A DNA stretch of 54,566 nt, from assembly GCA_018814305.1 (NCBI GenBank), contig JAHJAA010000034.1, positions 1 to 54,566 of the forward strand, read 5' to 3'. A program made the position numbers and the translations under genes. The notes below the pieces were generated by a model. It was not told the origin of the DNA. It made no database searches and saw only the letters and a program-made list of their open reading frames with translations. Positions 43,347-54,494 of the stretch are shown here, in pieces. Source of the stretch: Pseudomonadota bacterium. Its GTDB lineage: Bacteria > Desulfobacterota > Desulfobulbia > Desulfobulbales > JAGXFP01. Position 1 is the stretch's first letter. Every line of letters begins with the position of its first letter.

Positions 43347-45647
43347 ATGAAATTCAAAGACTTACAGATCAAGATGAAAATTTTAGGCTCCATCGGCGTC
43401 GTACTGCTCATGACCCTGATAGTGATCGGGATCTATCAGTTCAGTCTGAGCACTACTTTATCGCGTTATGAATCGTTGATGGATGCTGATATGGCCATGG
43501 CTACCCATGCGAGACTCATTGATATCGCTATGCTTGAAGCGCGGCGCAGCGAAAAGGATTTTTTTATCAGAAAGGACAAAAAGTATATCACCCTCGTCGA
43601 CGAGGCCGTCAAAACCATCAAGGATGAAGCGGAACTCGCCGCCAAGGCCGCCAAGGAGGCTGGCCATGACGACATGGTTGAATTGGCCGGCAAGATCGGC
43701 GAACAGGCCGCCAAGTATGACCTGGCCTTCGGGCATGTCCACGAAGCGGAAGAGGTCAAAGGACTCGATCACAAATCCGGCCTCCAGGCCAAATTCCGGG
43801 CTGCCGCCGAGTACTTTCAGGAGATGGCCAAGGAGCACGAGGTCGGTGATCTCGAAGAGGCCATGCTCAACTTCCGTCGCTACGAAAAGGATTATAAACT
43901 CACCGGCAAGGACAGTTACAAGGAAAAATGGATTGCCGCCGTAGCCCTCTACGGAAAGGAACTGGAAAAGAGCCTCTGTGAAGCAGAAGCCAAAAAACGC
44001 CAGCAGGCCGCCCTCCCGAAATATAAGGAGGCCATGCAACAGTTCCTCTCTGCCACCACCGAACAGAAGAAAGAATCTGCCTATAACGATCTCCGTGGAG
44101 CGGCCCACGAGATTGAGAATGCCCTGGAATTAGTGCATCTTCCCGGCGCATTGACCATGGCCTATAACCTTCGTAAGCAAGAAAAGGATTACATGTTACG
44201 AGGCGAAGAGAAATACGTCCAACAGACCCATGCGGTTATCGAGACGATCCTGACCTCCTTCCGCTCCGCCAAACTCGCTCCAGAGCATGTCGCCGATGTG
44301 GAGAAGGGGATGAAGGAATACCGGGAATCCTTTGACGCCCTGGTCGCCCAGGACAAGGAGATTGCCGAAAAGACCGAAGAGATGCGCCAGGCAGTTCATG
44401 AGATCGAACCGATGATCAACAATATGATCAAGGAATCGCATGAAAGCTCCGAAGCGAAACATACGGCCATCGAAAGCCGAGCCCAAATGGCCTCGATTGT
44501 CGCCTTGAGTTCCGGCGGGGTCGCCGTTGGTATCGGGTTGCTGCTGGCCTTTCTCATTGCCGGGATGATTTCGCGGCCAATCATTGAACTGGTCAAGAGC
44601 CTTAATGCCGTGGCCAACGGAGATCTCAATGTGGATCTCACCGTCACCAGCAAGGACGAGATTGGACAATTGCTCACCGCCATGAAGAACATGGTGGGCA
44701 AACTCCGCATGGTGGTCGGCGATGTGCTGGGTGCCGCCAACAATGTCTCTTCCGGCAGCCAGCAGCTCTCCTCCAGCGCTGAGGAGATGTCCCAGGGTGC
44801 CACCGAACAGGCCGCGGCCGCCGAGGAGGCCTCCTCCTCCATGGAAGAGATGGCCTCGAACATCAGTCAGAGTGCCGACAATGCCCTGCAGACCGGCAAG
44901 ATCGCCGACCAGTCATCCCAGGATGCGGTGGAAGGCGGCAAGGCGGTATCCCAAACCGTTTCAGCCATGAAAAACATCGCTGAGAAGATCTCCATTATCG
45001 AAGAGATCGCCCGCCAGACCGATCTGTTGGCTTTGAATGCAGCCATCGAAGCGGCCCGGGCCGGTGAACACGGCAAGGGTTTTGCCGTGGTGGCCTCGGA
45101 GGTCCGGAAACTGGCCGAACGGAGCCAGACCGCCGCCGCTGAAATCAGCAAACTCTCCTCCTCCAGCGTGGAAGTAGCCGAACATGCCGGTAACCTGCTG
45201 GCGAAACTGGTGCCCAATATCCAGAAGACCTCCGAACTGGTCCAGGAGATCAGTGCGGCCAGTAATGAACAGAACTCCGGCGCCGACCAGATCAACAAGG
45301 CAATCCAGCAGCTCGATCAGGTCATCCAACAGAATGCGGCGGTGGCCGAAGAGATGTCTTCCACCTCGGAAGAATTGGCCAGTCAGGCCGAGATGCTGCT
45401 CAACACCATTGAATTTTTCAAACTGGACGACGGCAACAAATCACGTTCCGGCCAAATGGATAGAGGCCGCAGTTCCGGCACAATGCGGGCCAAACCGGCC
45501 AGAGACAGCCATCTCATCGCCCATCTGCCCAACAAGGACAAAAAAGCATCGGCCAAGTCCACCGAGGCAACCTCCGGCTTTGCCTATGATCTGGACCAGG
45601 AAAGCGGGGCCGGCGATCACCTGGATCATGACTTTGAAAAGTATTAG
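43347..45647 (+). CDS. membrane methyl-accepting chemotaxis protein with helical bimodular sensor
   Basis: A 766-residue receptor. The N-terminal helix ([19 protein letters not shown]) precedes a large all-helical periplasmic domain (about 35-370) with two similar halves, each with an E-K-D-[FY] motif ([21 protein letters not shown]), typical of HBM sensors. Second helix near residue 390 ([19 protein letters not shown]), HAMP domain, then the signalling hairpin with [43 protein letters not shown] 70-residue tail ends in DFEKY, possibly a CheR/CheB tether. GGGAGAAAAGG ribosome-site region precedes ATG 43347. Confidence 0.93.
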   Translation: MKFKDLQIKMKILGSIGVVLLMTLIVIGIYQFSLSTTLSRYESLMDADMAMATHARLIDIAMLEARRSEKDFFIRKDKKYITLVDEAVKTIKDEAELAAKAAKEAGHDDMVELAGKIGEQAAKYDLAFGHVHEAEEVKGLDHKSGLQAKFRAAAEYFQEMAKEHEVGDLEEAMLNFRRYEKDYKLTGKDSYKEKWIAAVALYGKELEKSLCEAEAKKRQQAALPKYKEAMQQFLSATTEQKKESAYNDLRGAAHEIENALELVHLPGALTMAYNLRKQEKDYMLRGEEKYVQQTHAVIETILTSFRSAKLAPEHVADVEKGMKEYRESFDALVAQDKEIAEKTEEMRQAVHEIEPMINNMIKESHESSEAKHTAIESRAQMASIVALSSGGVAVGIGLLLAFLIAGMISRPIIELVKSLNAVANGDLNVDLTVTSKDEIGQLLTAMKNMVGKLRMVVGDVLGAANNVSSGSQQLSSSAEEMSQGATEQAAAAEEASSSMEEMASNISQSADNALQTGKIADQSSQDAVEGGKAVSQTVSAMKNIAEKISIIEEIARQTDLLALNAAIEAARAGEHGKGFAVVASEVRKLAERSQTAAAEISKLSSSSVEVAEHAGNLLAKLVPNIQKTSELVQEISAASNEQNSGADQINKAIQQLDQVIQQNAAVAEEMSSTSEELASQAEMLLNTIEFFKLDDGNKSRSGQMDRGRSSGTMRAKPARDSHLIAHLPNKDKKASAKSTEATSGFAYDLDQESGAGDHLDHDFEKY

Positions 45648-45657
45648 GAGAGAAGCC

Positions 45658-46179
45658 ATGGAATCCGATCAGAGAATCAACAAAACCGCCCTCTATCTCA
45701 CCTTCCGCCTAGGTGAAGAGCTCTTTGCCCTGGATGTCTTTCAGGTGCGTGAGGTGTTGGATATCGCCGCCATCACCAAGATTCCCCGCGCCCTTGACTT
45801 CATGCGGGGGATCATCAACGTCCGGGGTACGGTGGTACCGGTGATCGATATGCGGATCAAATTCGGTATGAGCCCCATCGAGCAAACCCTGGATTCGAGA
45901 ATCGTGGTAATGGAATTGGATCTGGATGGGGAAATCACCGTGCTCGGCGCCCTGGCGGACTCAGTCCATGAAGTCATGGAACTCGAAGCGAATCAGATTG
46001 AGCCGCCGCCAAAAATCGGCTCACGCTGGCGCACCGATTTCATCAAGGGAGTCGGCAAGCGCAATGACCAATTCATCCTGGTCCTGGATGTCGACCGGGT
46101 CTTTTCCGCTGATGAACTGACCAGGATCGCCTCGGTTGAACGCGAAGGGGCTATGGCCACCGACACCACGGGACTCTGA
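45658..46179 (+). CDS. cheW: chemotaxis coupling protein CheW
   Basis: A 173-residue adaptor linking receptors to CheA. The start at 45658 follows AGGAGAGAAG and lies 10 bases after the receptor stop; an open frame upstream is inside the receptor gene and not used. LTFRLGEELFALDVFQVREV, FMRGIINVRGTVVPVIDMR and FILVLDVDRVFS are characteristic CheW segments. Confidence 0.94.
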   Translation: MESDQRINKTALYLTFRLGEELFALDVFQVREVLDIAAITKIPRALDFMRGIINVRGTVVPVIDMRIKFGMSPIEQTLDSRIVVMELDLDGEITVLGALADSVHEVMELEANQIEPPPKIGSRWRTDFIKGVGKRNDQFILVLDVDRVFSADELTRIASVEREGAMATDTTGL

Positions 46180-46195
46180 GGCAGACATACCCACC

Positions 46196-47094
46196 ATGAC
46201 ATCGGCAAGCCAGGAGTATCAAGAACAAAAGGATAAAGGCGATCCTCCCGGGAGTTTTGTCCCTGAAGCAATGTCGGACATGATGTTCCTCCGTTTCCAG
46301 GAGGTCATCATGTCCGAGTTGGGCATTAACGTCACCAGTGCCAAAAAGACCATGATCCAGGCCCGCCTGGCTAAACGACTCAGGATCCGGCAGCTCCATT
46401 CCTATGAGGAGTATTTCGATTATGTCTTCAAAACAGCCGACGGACGTGCCGAAATCCAGGATTTCATCGATGTCATCACCACCAACAAAACCGACTTCTT
46501 CCGTGAACCCCACCACTTTGACTATCTCATCGGGACCGCCCTGCCCCAGCTTCTTGCCCGCAATGAGCGGAACATCCCCCGAGTTATCAATCTCTGGAGC
46601 GCCGGTTGCTCGTCGGGCGAAGAGCCTTATACCCTGGCCATGCTGATGGATGATTTTATCCATTCCCAGCCGGGCATAAACTATTCGATTCTGGCCAGTG
46701 ATATCTGCACCACCGTGCTCAAAAAGGCCCAGTCAGCCATCTACCCCCAGAATCTGGCCGCGCCGATTCCCCTGGGATTCAAAAAAAAGTACCTTTTGAA
46801 AAGCAAGGATCGGGCTAAAAATCAGGTCAGGATTGTGCCGCAGTTACGGAGCAAGGTCCGGTTTAAACAGATCAACTTCATGGATCCGGACTTTGACCTT
46901 CCCACCCGGATGGATATTATCTTCTTCCGCAACGTCATCATCTACTTCGACCATGAGACCCAGCAAACCGTTCTGGAAAAGATGTGCCGCCACCTCCGCA
47001 CCGGGGGTTACCTGTTCATCGGCCACTCCGAAACCCTGAGCGGTTTCCGCCTGCCCCTGACTGCAGTGGGACCGACCATTTACCGGAAAACGGC

Positions 47095-47098
<4 letters not shown>
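46196..47098 (+). CDS. cheR: chemotaxis methyltransferase CheR
   Basis: A 300-residue SAM-dependent glutamate methyltransferase for receptors. The start at 46196 is chosen over one inside cheW at 46136. An unusual polar N-terminal stretch of about 35 residues precedes the helical domain (GINVTSAKKTMIQARLAKRLR). TTNKTDFFREPHHF, LWSAGCSSGEEPYTLAMLM (SAM binding), FFRNVIIYFDHETQ and GYLFIGHSE are signature motifs. Overlaps cheD by four bases. Confidence 0.94.
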
Positions 47099-48802
<1,704 letters not shown>

Positions 48803-48885
48803 CCTAAAAAAAATTCATGAGCCAAGGGGCCAAACAGAAAATTGGGTTGGTTTCAACCTAGAAGGCCAGAGGATAGATTAAAAAA

Positions 48886-49323
48886 TCACCACCCCCAAAC
48901 CAAACTTCTTGAAATCCATCCGGTCAGCCCGTTCTCATGCTTTACCTTGACCCAACCGTTTTTTTGTTCCAGGGTTTTGAAGACCACCCCATAATTGGCT
49001 TTCCCAACAACCTTACTCTTTGAGCTGGGACTACTTCTGATATTGATCCTCTTTTTTTTGACAATAAAATGAGGTTCTTTGCTGATCAACTTCCCATAAA
49101 CCCAGCCAACATCACCCTCAAAATCCTCAACCTTCACCCAGTTCTTCTGCTCAGAAATCCTCTTCAAAGGAAACCCATTCCCAAGCTCCCAAAGAACAGA
49201 ATAGTTCTCTCCGGGTCCAGAACGCATGTTCACTTTTGCGCCATTGATGCTCACCATGGTTATGGCCTCGCAGACCGAGACCAAAAACAGAACGACCAGG
49301 AACCCGATAGCCATCTTCTTCAT
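48886..49323 (-). CDS. secreted protein with two bacterial SH3 domains
   Basis: A 145-residue exported protein. The start at 49323 gives a signal peptide (MKKMAIGFLVVLFLVSVCEA); a longer frame begins at 49416 overlapping the upstream stop and would put the signal 32 residues in. Two SH3b repeats follow: GAKVNMRSGPGENYSVLWEL...GWVYGKLI and KRINIRSSPSSKSKVVGK...GWISRSLVWGW. Such domains bind peptidoglycan or proteins in the periplasm. Confidence 0.85.
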   Translation of the reverse strand: MKKMAIGFLVVLFLVSVCEAITMVSINGAKVNMRSGPGENYSVLWELGNGFPLKRISEQKNWVKVEDFEGDVGWVYGKLISKEPHFIVKKKRINIRSSPSSKSKVVGKANYGVVFKTLEQKNGWVKVKHENGLTGWISRSLVWGW

Positions 49324-49412
49324 ACAACCGAAAATCAAAAAAACACCCCCATTTTTGCTGGATGAAAGCCGACCCGCAACAGGCTGAGGCAGATTGCCCC
49401 CTCTGGCTTTCA

Positions 49413-50354
49413 TCATTCGTTGAATCCTGCCGGATCAATCCGACCGTCCACATCTCCCTCAATCACCGGGGTCAGCCTCGGTGCAGCATAACGGCCAGCA
49501 CGCACAGGAACTCCGCCCACCTCAAGATAAATCGCATCGTAACCACATGCCTTGGTCATACATTTCATGCACGTGATGCATTCCATATCCTCAGGCGTTT
49601 CGTCGAATTTGACTCCCATAGGGCAGACCGAATGGCAGGCCCGGCAATGGGTACAGCGTTGCTCATCCCACCGGAGCCTGACGACTCGAAAACGGCTGAA
49701 CAAGCCATAAAAAGCCCCCAGTGGACATCCTACCCGACAAAAGGGACGGCTGGCAAAAACGCTCCAGACGATAAAGAGTACAAGTATAACAAATTTATTT
49801 AAAAACAGCAGCCCCAGGGTCGAACGTAAACCGGGCTGAAGAAAGATCATCGGAAGTCCGGCCTCAAAAGTACCGGCAGGGCAGATATATTCACAAAACC
49901 ACGTTTTGCCCGCCCCGAATTCATCAATTGCAAAGGCCGGCAATAAAATCACAAAAACAACGAGCAAAAAAAGCTTCACATAACGCAAGGGGCGGGGGAT
50001 TGCGAATTTCGGCGAAGGTATTTTGTGGATCAGTTCCTGGACAAACCCAAAGGGACAGGCCCAACCGCAAATCATCCGCCCAAACATACCCCCAAGAACA
50101 CCTGCTGAACCAACCACGTACAACCCGACAAAATACTGCCCACCATCAAGAGAGAGTCGAATATTGGCCAAAAGCTGTTGGATCGATCCGATGATGCAAT
50201 ATGTTGTGGCGGCAGGACAGGAATAACAATTCAACCCTGGAGCACAAATCACCTTCAAAGGCCCCTGATAAATTTCCCGGGTAAAAGGAAAGGCCCAGTA
50301 ACCGTTGGTTAAAAAACCAAATATGACCTGAACCCATTTTCGGACATACTCCAT
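49413..50354 (-). CDS. NapH/CcoG-like membrane ferredoxin
   Basis: A 313-residue protein with about five helices and two cytoplasmic [4Fe-4S] clusters. Duplicate membrane-proximal motifs CGWACPFGFVQEL and CRVGCPLGAFYGL, typical of NapH/YccM proteins, are followed by CTHCRACHSVCPMG and CITCMKCMTKAC. Two extra Cys near the N-terminus (NCYSCPAATTYC) face the periplasm. Probably moves electrons between quinol or ferredoxin and a periplasmic partner. It is upstream of the SH3 gene and downstream of the CXXC mini-protein. Confidence 0.85.
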   Translation of the reverse strand: MEYVRKWVQVIFGFLTNGYWAFPFTREIYQGPLKVICAPGLNCYSCPAATTYCIIGSIQQLLANIRLSLDGGQYFVGLYVVGSAGVLGGMFGRMICGWACPFGFVQELIHKIPSPKFAIPRPLRYVKLFLLVVFVILLPAFAIDEFGAGKTWFCEYICPAGTFEAGLPMIFLQPGLRSTLGLLFLNKFVILVLFIVWSVFASRPFCRVGCPLGAFYGLFSRFRVVRLRWDEQRCTHCRACHSVCPMGVKFDETPEDMECITCMKCMTKACGYDAIYLEVGGVPVRAGRYAAPRLTPVIEGDVDGRIDPAGFNE

Positions 50355-50478
50355 GATCAGTATCCGCCAGAATTCGTTAGAGTGGAATTACAAAAAGAAG
50401 AAGCACGTTGATCACAGCTTTATTGAGATAACAAAAATTGATGGAGCAAGCTACTACAAGCCTACTCCCGGGAAAGCA

Positions 50479-50637
50479 CTATCCAATCCCGATACAACTA
50501 AGACATATCCGGACTGCCTGCTCAAGCACTCTCTCCGGTTCACCAAAGGCCACCCCGGTTCCCAAGAGAACGAGAAAAAAGAGCACCACAATGACCGGTC
50601 CCTTATGCATCGGATATTCGGGTCTTAATCGTTTCAT
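50479..50637 (-). CDS. CD1871A-type CXXC mini-protein
   Basis: A 52-residue membrane or exported protein. MHKGPVIVVLFFLVLLGTGVAFG is an anchor or signal, followed by EPERVLEQAVRICLSCIGIG at the C-terminus. The ending ICL-x-CIGIG after a V-x-x-x-A-x-x-I-C helix is that of small CXXC motif-containing proteins I recall near NapH-like ferredoxins. Its place 124 bases upstream of such a ferredoxin supports the call. The start among three nearby ATGs is uncertain. Confidence 0.7.
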   Translation of the reverse strand: MKRLRPEYPMHKGPVIVVLFFLVLLGTGVAFGEPERVLEQAVRICLSCIGIG

Positions 50638-50774
50638 AGCTTTCATTGAATTCAGTTTTACTAAAGAACACCCCTGGATCAATGGTCCTTGGGGGTTCGA
50701 TCAAAGAACATTTAACCAGACCAAACACATGCCAATCAAAGATTGGGTGAATCATATTTGAGCGAAGGGGGTAA

Positions 50775-51080
50775 CTACGTTAAATGCAGCCTGTCCTCAA
50801 CCGAAGTGATTTTATCACCTATACCGACTGATTTATCCCGCCGATCATCGATGACGATCTGGGTGACCACTCTCTTCACCCCTTTTGTGAAGGGATATTC
50901 ATGGATTGTCGCCGCAACAGCCAAAAGTGCCTCAGCGCTCCCCTCGACAATGGTTCCCATGTCGGTCAAGGTGAACCGAAGGTCTTGTTTCCCCAATTTT
51001 TTCTGAATTCCAGCGACAAAATCGCCGACACTGACGGATCTGGTCCCCAAGGGAATCACAGTTATCTGCATTAATGCCAT
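50775..51080 (-). CDS. MTH1187-family thiamine-binding-type protein
   Basis: A 101-residue cytosolic protein from ATG 51080 (AGGAG six bases before; a TTG frame start at 51098 is not needed). MQITVIPLGTRSVSVGDFVAGIQKKL and TDMGTIVEGSAEALLAVAATIHE with RVVTQIVIDDRRDK match COG0011, a ferredoxin-like fold binding thiamine or its precursor. Next to, and co-directional with, the PilZ genes; no functional link is obvious. Confidence 0.88.
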   Translation of the reverse strand: MALMQITVIPLGTRSVSVGDFVAGIQKKLGKQDLRFTLTDMGTIVEGSAEALLAVAATIHEYPFTKGVKRVVTQIVIDDRRDKSVGIGDKITSVEDRLHLT

Positions 51081-51094
51081 ATATCGCTCCTGGA

Positions 51095-51634
51095 TCAATA
51101 GTCATCATTATCTTTTTGATAACGAACCTGATCAATGATATCCTGATCCAGATCCGAGGAAAACTCATCATCCAAGTCCTCATCTTCGTCAAGATAGTCA
51201 TCAGGCAATGGGACATAGTCACCGACAATGCCGAAATACAGAGACTCATCTTCCACTTCAACGGCGTATTCATCGGTGATCTCGCTCAATTCACCCGAAT
51301 GTTTATAGTTAAAATAGACAATGTTCTGCATATGGCAGAAACTATCCTGATCGACATCATAAAACTGTAATGCTACCCCTGTATCTTCAATGCGAACAAC
51401 CTCTGCAGCCATCTCCAGCACCAACGTACTGGTTCGTCCAACTAAATGGAATTCCACATCACACTTCTCTCCGAGAGCCACCCCGGTGACACCCTCGACA
51501 AAAACCCCGCTGACACTGACGTTCTTGGTCTCACACTCTTCGAATCGTCGGGAACCCGAAAATTCGAGTTTGGCTGAAGCCCGGAACGTAACCCGGACAT
51601 CCTGACGTCTTTCATCTGGTCGATTCATCATCAA
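51095..51634 (-). CDS. PilZ-domain protein with acidic tail
   Basis: A 179-residue protein with a cyclic di-GMP-binding PilZ domain: RRQDVRV (RxxxR) near residue 9 and NVSVSGVFVEG ([D/N]xSxxG) near 38. Residues 110-179 form an extremely acidic extension (YLDEDEDLDDEFSSDLDQDI). Three bases after the second PilZ gene; the domain halves resemble each other, so the pair probably arose by duplication and one gained the tail. Confidence 0.88.
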   Translation of the reverse strand: MMMNRPDERRQDVRVTFRASAKLEFSGSRRFEECETKNVSVSGVFVEGVTGVALGEKCDVEFHLVGRTSTLVLEMAAEVVRIEDTGVALQFYDVDQDSFCHMQNIVYFNYKHSGELSEITDEYAVEVEDESLYFGIVGDYVPLPDDYLDEDEDLDDEFSSDLDQDIIDQVRYQKDNDDY

Positions 51635-51637
51635 TAC

Positions 51638-52006
51638 CTATTGGTCAAATTGACTGAAAAATTCTTCTTCCAGCCGATCAGGGTCACCGGAATTGTAGTA
51701 TAATATATTTTTCAAATGATAAAAGCTGTCCAAATCAATCTCTACAAATTTCAGGCCCACTCCGTTGGATTCCACCCGCATGATTTCACCCTTCATGCGG
51801 AGCCGAACATCACTGGTCGCTCCGGTAAGGTTAAGCACAACATCACATACTTCCCCCCTAGGGTGACCGGAAACCCCTTCCGCAAAAACGCCATAGAGAC
51901 TCAGATTATTTGTTTCACACTTATGAGTGCGTCCATCGGCAAACTTCAGATCCAGAGTCGCTTGAAACGGAACCCTGGTGTTCTTGCGTCGCTCAACTTC
52001 AGACAT
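51638..52006 (-). CDS. PilZ-domain protein
   Basis: A 122-residue protein that is little more than a PilZ domain. RRKNTRVPF carries the cyclic di-GMP-binding Arg pair and NNLSLYGVFAEG the [D/N]xSxxG site. The segment DLDSFYHLKNILYYNSGD corresponds to DQDSFCHMQNIVYFNYKHSG of the downstream PilZ protein, showing paralogy. Sits in a c-di-GMP-rich neighbourhood with the GGDEF protein 1.5 kb away. Confidence 0.9.
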   Translation of the reverse strand: MSEVERRKNTRVPFQATLDLKFADGRTHKCETNNLSLYGVFAEGVSGHPRGEVCDVVLNLTGATSDVRLRMKGEIMRVESNGVGLKFVEIDLDSFYHLKNILYYNSGDPDRLEEEFFSQFDQ

Positions 52007-52111
52007 TTCACCCTCCTGGCAGTTCCACCATGTTCACTATTCTCAACGTATCAATCCTCGATTGATTATCGTCGACATTATTCTATAGCGCCATGTTACC
52101 ACAATGTGAAT

Positions 52112-52555
52112 TTATATTTCTCCATCTATTTCATCGTCATTCCCAGAACGATTTAACCGAATAGAACTATCTTGCTCTGTCTTCGACCTCCCCTTACCGG
52201 CATGGCCGACCCGACGTTTTAAAGCCATAAAACGCTCATAGACCCCGGTAAATATTCGAGCCTCCTCAGCTGCGTTGAAAGACGTATCCTCAGAAGCCTT
52301 CAGCAGATGAGCCAGGGCCTCCTTTAGAAAATCAAGGGCTGGCGGGTAAAAATCTTGCTCATGACGGCTGATATAATCCAAGGTTCCTCTGGCCATCTTA
52401 AGAATATATGTTATTCCTTTGCGCCTCTGATGTTCGGGCCCAAGAACCTCAAAGACCTCGTAAAGCAATGCGATCCGGCGTCGGCTCAGGCACCAATCCG
52501 GAGTAAAAACCTCAATCTTCAACCGCTGAACTGCTTCTGCCGGGGTCATTCCCAT
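52112..52555 (-). CDS. conserved helical protein of unknown function
   Basis: A 147-residue soluble protein, mostly helical, beginning MTPAEAVQRLKIEVFTPDWCLSRRRIALLYEVFEVL and ending in a polar tail. I believe similar proteins with an [EV]-[VI]-F-x-PDW-x-LS start exist near signalling genes in Desulfobacterota, but I cannot name a domain. It precedes the two PilZ genes on the same strand. Confidence 0.6.
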   Translation of the reverse strand: MGMTPAEAVQRLKIEVFTPDWCLSRRRIALLYEVFEVLGPEHQRRKGITYILKMARGTLDYISRHEQDFYPPALDFLKEALAHLLKASEDTSFNAAEEARIFTGVYERFMALKRRVGHAGKGRSKTEQDSSIRLNRSGNDDEIDGEI

Positions 52556-52667
52556 TTGGACACTTTTACCATTAAAGCGTTGCTGCAGCGTGATCAGGAT
52601 TTTTCCATTTCCCTCACCGAGAAAATAACATATACTCTTCTAACTTTAATAAATAAAAAAGGCCTTC

Positions 52668-53453
52668 ATGAATATTACCGCTCTCTCCATACCGGGTGCC
52701 CTTTTAGGAGCAATCGTCGGAAGTTTTCTAAATGTAGTGATCCTGCGCCTGCCCGATCCCGAAGGTTCCATTGTTTTCCCGGGATCACATTGCCCCGGGT
52801 GCGGAAAACCGATCCGTTGGTTCGACAACATTCCGATCCTCAGTTTTTTCTTGCTCTTAGGGAAATGCCGGGGCTGCAGCATGAAGATCTCCTGGCAATA
52901 TCCAGTTGTCGAGACGATCATGGCCGGGCTCGGTTTTTTTCTGTTCAGAACCTTCCCACCGGTGGAAGCGTCCATCTACTTTCCCTTTGCCGCCGCCCTG
53001 CTGGCGATCATCTTCATCGACGCCGCCCATCAAATCATTCCCGACGTAATCAGTCTCCCCGGGATCGTTGCAGGATTTTTAGCCTCTTTTTTTAATCCCT
53101 TGGTTTCCTGGCAAAGTTCCAGCCTCGGGATTCTGGCCGGAGGGGGAAGCCTCTACCTCATCGCCATGACCTATTATCTGATCACCCGCCGGGAAGGAAT
53201 GGGGGGGGGGGATATTAAACTGCTTGCCATGATCGGCGCCTTTCTCGGTTGGCAGGCCTTACCGTTTGTGGTCTTCGGCAGTTCACTACTGGGTACCGTC
53301 GTAGGCATCGGCGCCATGATCAAACAAGGCAAGGGGGGGAAAACAGTTATACCCTATGGCCCCTTTTTATCGATTGCCGCCTTGGTTTATCTGTTCTTCA
53401 GTGTTGAAATACAACAATTTTTCATCATGTTTTTTCTTCCGCCGGCAAGTTAA
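52668..53453 (+). CDS. pilD: prepilin peptidase/N-methyltransferase
   Basis: A 261-residue inner-membrane aspartic protease that cuts and methylates type IV pilins and type II secretion pseudopilins. GSFLNVVILRLP near the start, zinc site CPGCGKPI...CRGCSMKISWQYP, catalytic Asp in FIDAAHQIIPD and GMGGGDIKLLAM. Eight helices. Stands apart from other pilus genes. Confidence 0.95.
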   Translation: MNITALSIPGALLGAIVGSFLNVVILRLPDPEGSIVFPGSHCPGCGKPIRWFDNIPILSFFLLLGKCRGCSMKISWQYPVVETIMAGLGFFLFRTFPPVEASIYFPFAAALLAIIFIDAAHQIIPDVISLPGIVAGFLASFFNPLVSWQSSSLGILAGGGSLYLIAMTYYLITRREGMGGGDIKLLAMIGAFLGWQALPFVVFGSSLLGTVVGIGAMIKQGKGGKTVIPYGPFLSIAALVYLFFSVEIQQFFIMFFLPPAS

Positions 53454-53479
53454 CGGAACCCGTCAGGTCCAAATAGATC

Positions 53480-54430
53480 ATGATTGATTTTTTTCAGATA
53501 TTAAATCACCTGAGTATCGGTGCCATCATTCTTGATCGTGACCTCAAAGTCATCTTCTGGAACCGGTGGATCACCGAACACAGTATGGTCAACTTTGAAG
53601 ATGTCCTCGGCCAAAAGATCAAAGAGATTTTTCCCAAACTTGCCCCCAAGGGCTTTCTCAAAAAAGCAAGGGAAGTCATAAAAAGCGGCAAACCAGCCTT
53701 TTTTAACAACAAGCTCCATCGGAACATGTTTCCCTTCATGTCGGTCCGCTCATACCTTAACCGCCATCTTGAACCAATGGAGCAAACCATAATCCTGTCA
53801 CCGATGAAAAACGACAATGGGGTGACGGATTCCATCCTCATCTCCATCTTCGATATCTCCGACTGGGTCATTTATCAAAATGACCTGTTGAAATCAAAGG
53901 CCGAACTGGAGAAATTAAGCCGCACCGACGATCTCACCCAGGTTCCCAACCGGCGCAACATCCTGAACAAACTCTTTGAAGAAATGATCACCCACAAACG
54001 CAAGAAACGTCCACTTTCCATGGCGGTCATCGATATCGATCATTTTAAAAAATTCAATGATACCTTTGGACACCAGTGCGGCGACAATATCCTCCACGAA
54101 ATGGCCCAGTTTATTTCCGGGCGTCTTCGGGACTATGACATCCTGGGGAGATACGGCGGGGAAGAGTTTCTCTTGATTCTACCTGAAACCACAGGAGAAC
54201 AGGCCTTCCAGGTCTGTGACCGGCTCAGGCAGACCTTGGCTGAAAAGGTCTTCACCTATGATGACCGAAGACTGACGATCACCATCAGTATCGGGGTTTC
54301 CTGCATGAACGCGGGAGAAGTGATTGCCATGGATGAGCTGTTCAAGGAGGCTGACCGCTGTCTTTTTATTGCCAAGGATGATGGCCGTAATAAAACCGTG
54401 ATCAAGAGCGAATACTGCTGCTTTAACTAG
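53480..54430 (+). CDS. PAS-GGDEF diguanylate cyclase
   Basis: A 316-residue soluble protein. The N-terminal PAS domain (LSIGAIILDRDLKVIFWNRWITEHS) probably binds a small ligand. The GGDEF domain at about 145-310 has DDLTQVPNRRNI, DHFKKFNDTFGHQCGD and the active-site RYGGEEF, with an inhibitory I-site RDYD (RxxD) five residues before it, so it should make cyclic di-GMP under product feedback. It starts 26 bases after pilD. The nearby PilZ proteins are possible receivers of its signal. Confidence 0.93.
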   Translation: MIDFFQILNHLSIGAIILDRDLKVIFWNRWITEHSMVNFEDVLGQKIKEIFPKLAPKGFLKKAREVIKSGKPAFFNNKLHRNMFPFMSVRSYLNRHLEPMEQTIILSPMKNDNGVTDSILISIFDISDWVIYQNDLLKSKAELEKLSRTDDLTQVPNRRNILNKLFEEMITHKRKKRPLSMAVIDIDHFKKFNDTFGHQCGDNILHEMAQFISGRLRDYDILGRYGGEEFLLILPETTGEQAFQVCDRLRQTLAEKVFTYDDRRLTITISIGVSCMNAGEVIAMDELFKEADRCLFIAKDDGRNKTVIKSEYCCFN

Positions 54431-54462
54431 TGTTTAATTGCAATAATTAATTTATTTATGTA

Positions 54463-54494
54463 TATTTGGGGCATGCCAAGACAAGCCCCAAATA
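54463..54494 (+). repeat. inverted repeat around the transposase start codon
   Basis: A perfect 10-bp stem, TATTTGGGGC with GCCCCAAATA, has a 12-base loop beginning with the ATG at 54473. It could fold in RNA around the start codon or double as a terminator after the GGDEF gene. Seen by eye. Confidence 0.7.
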
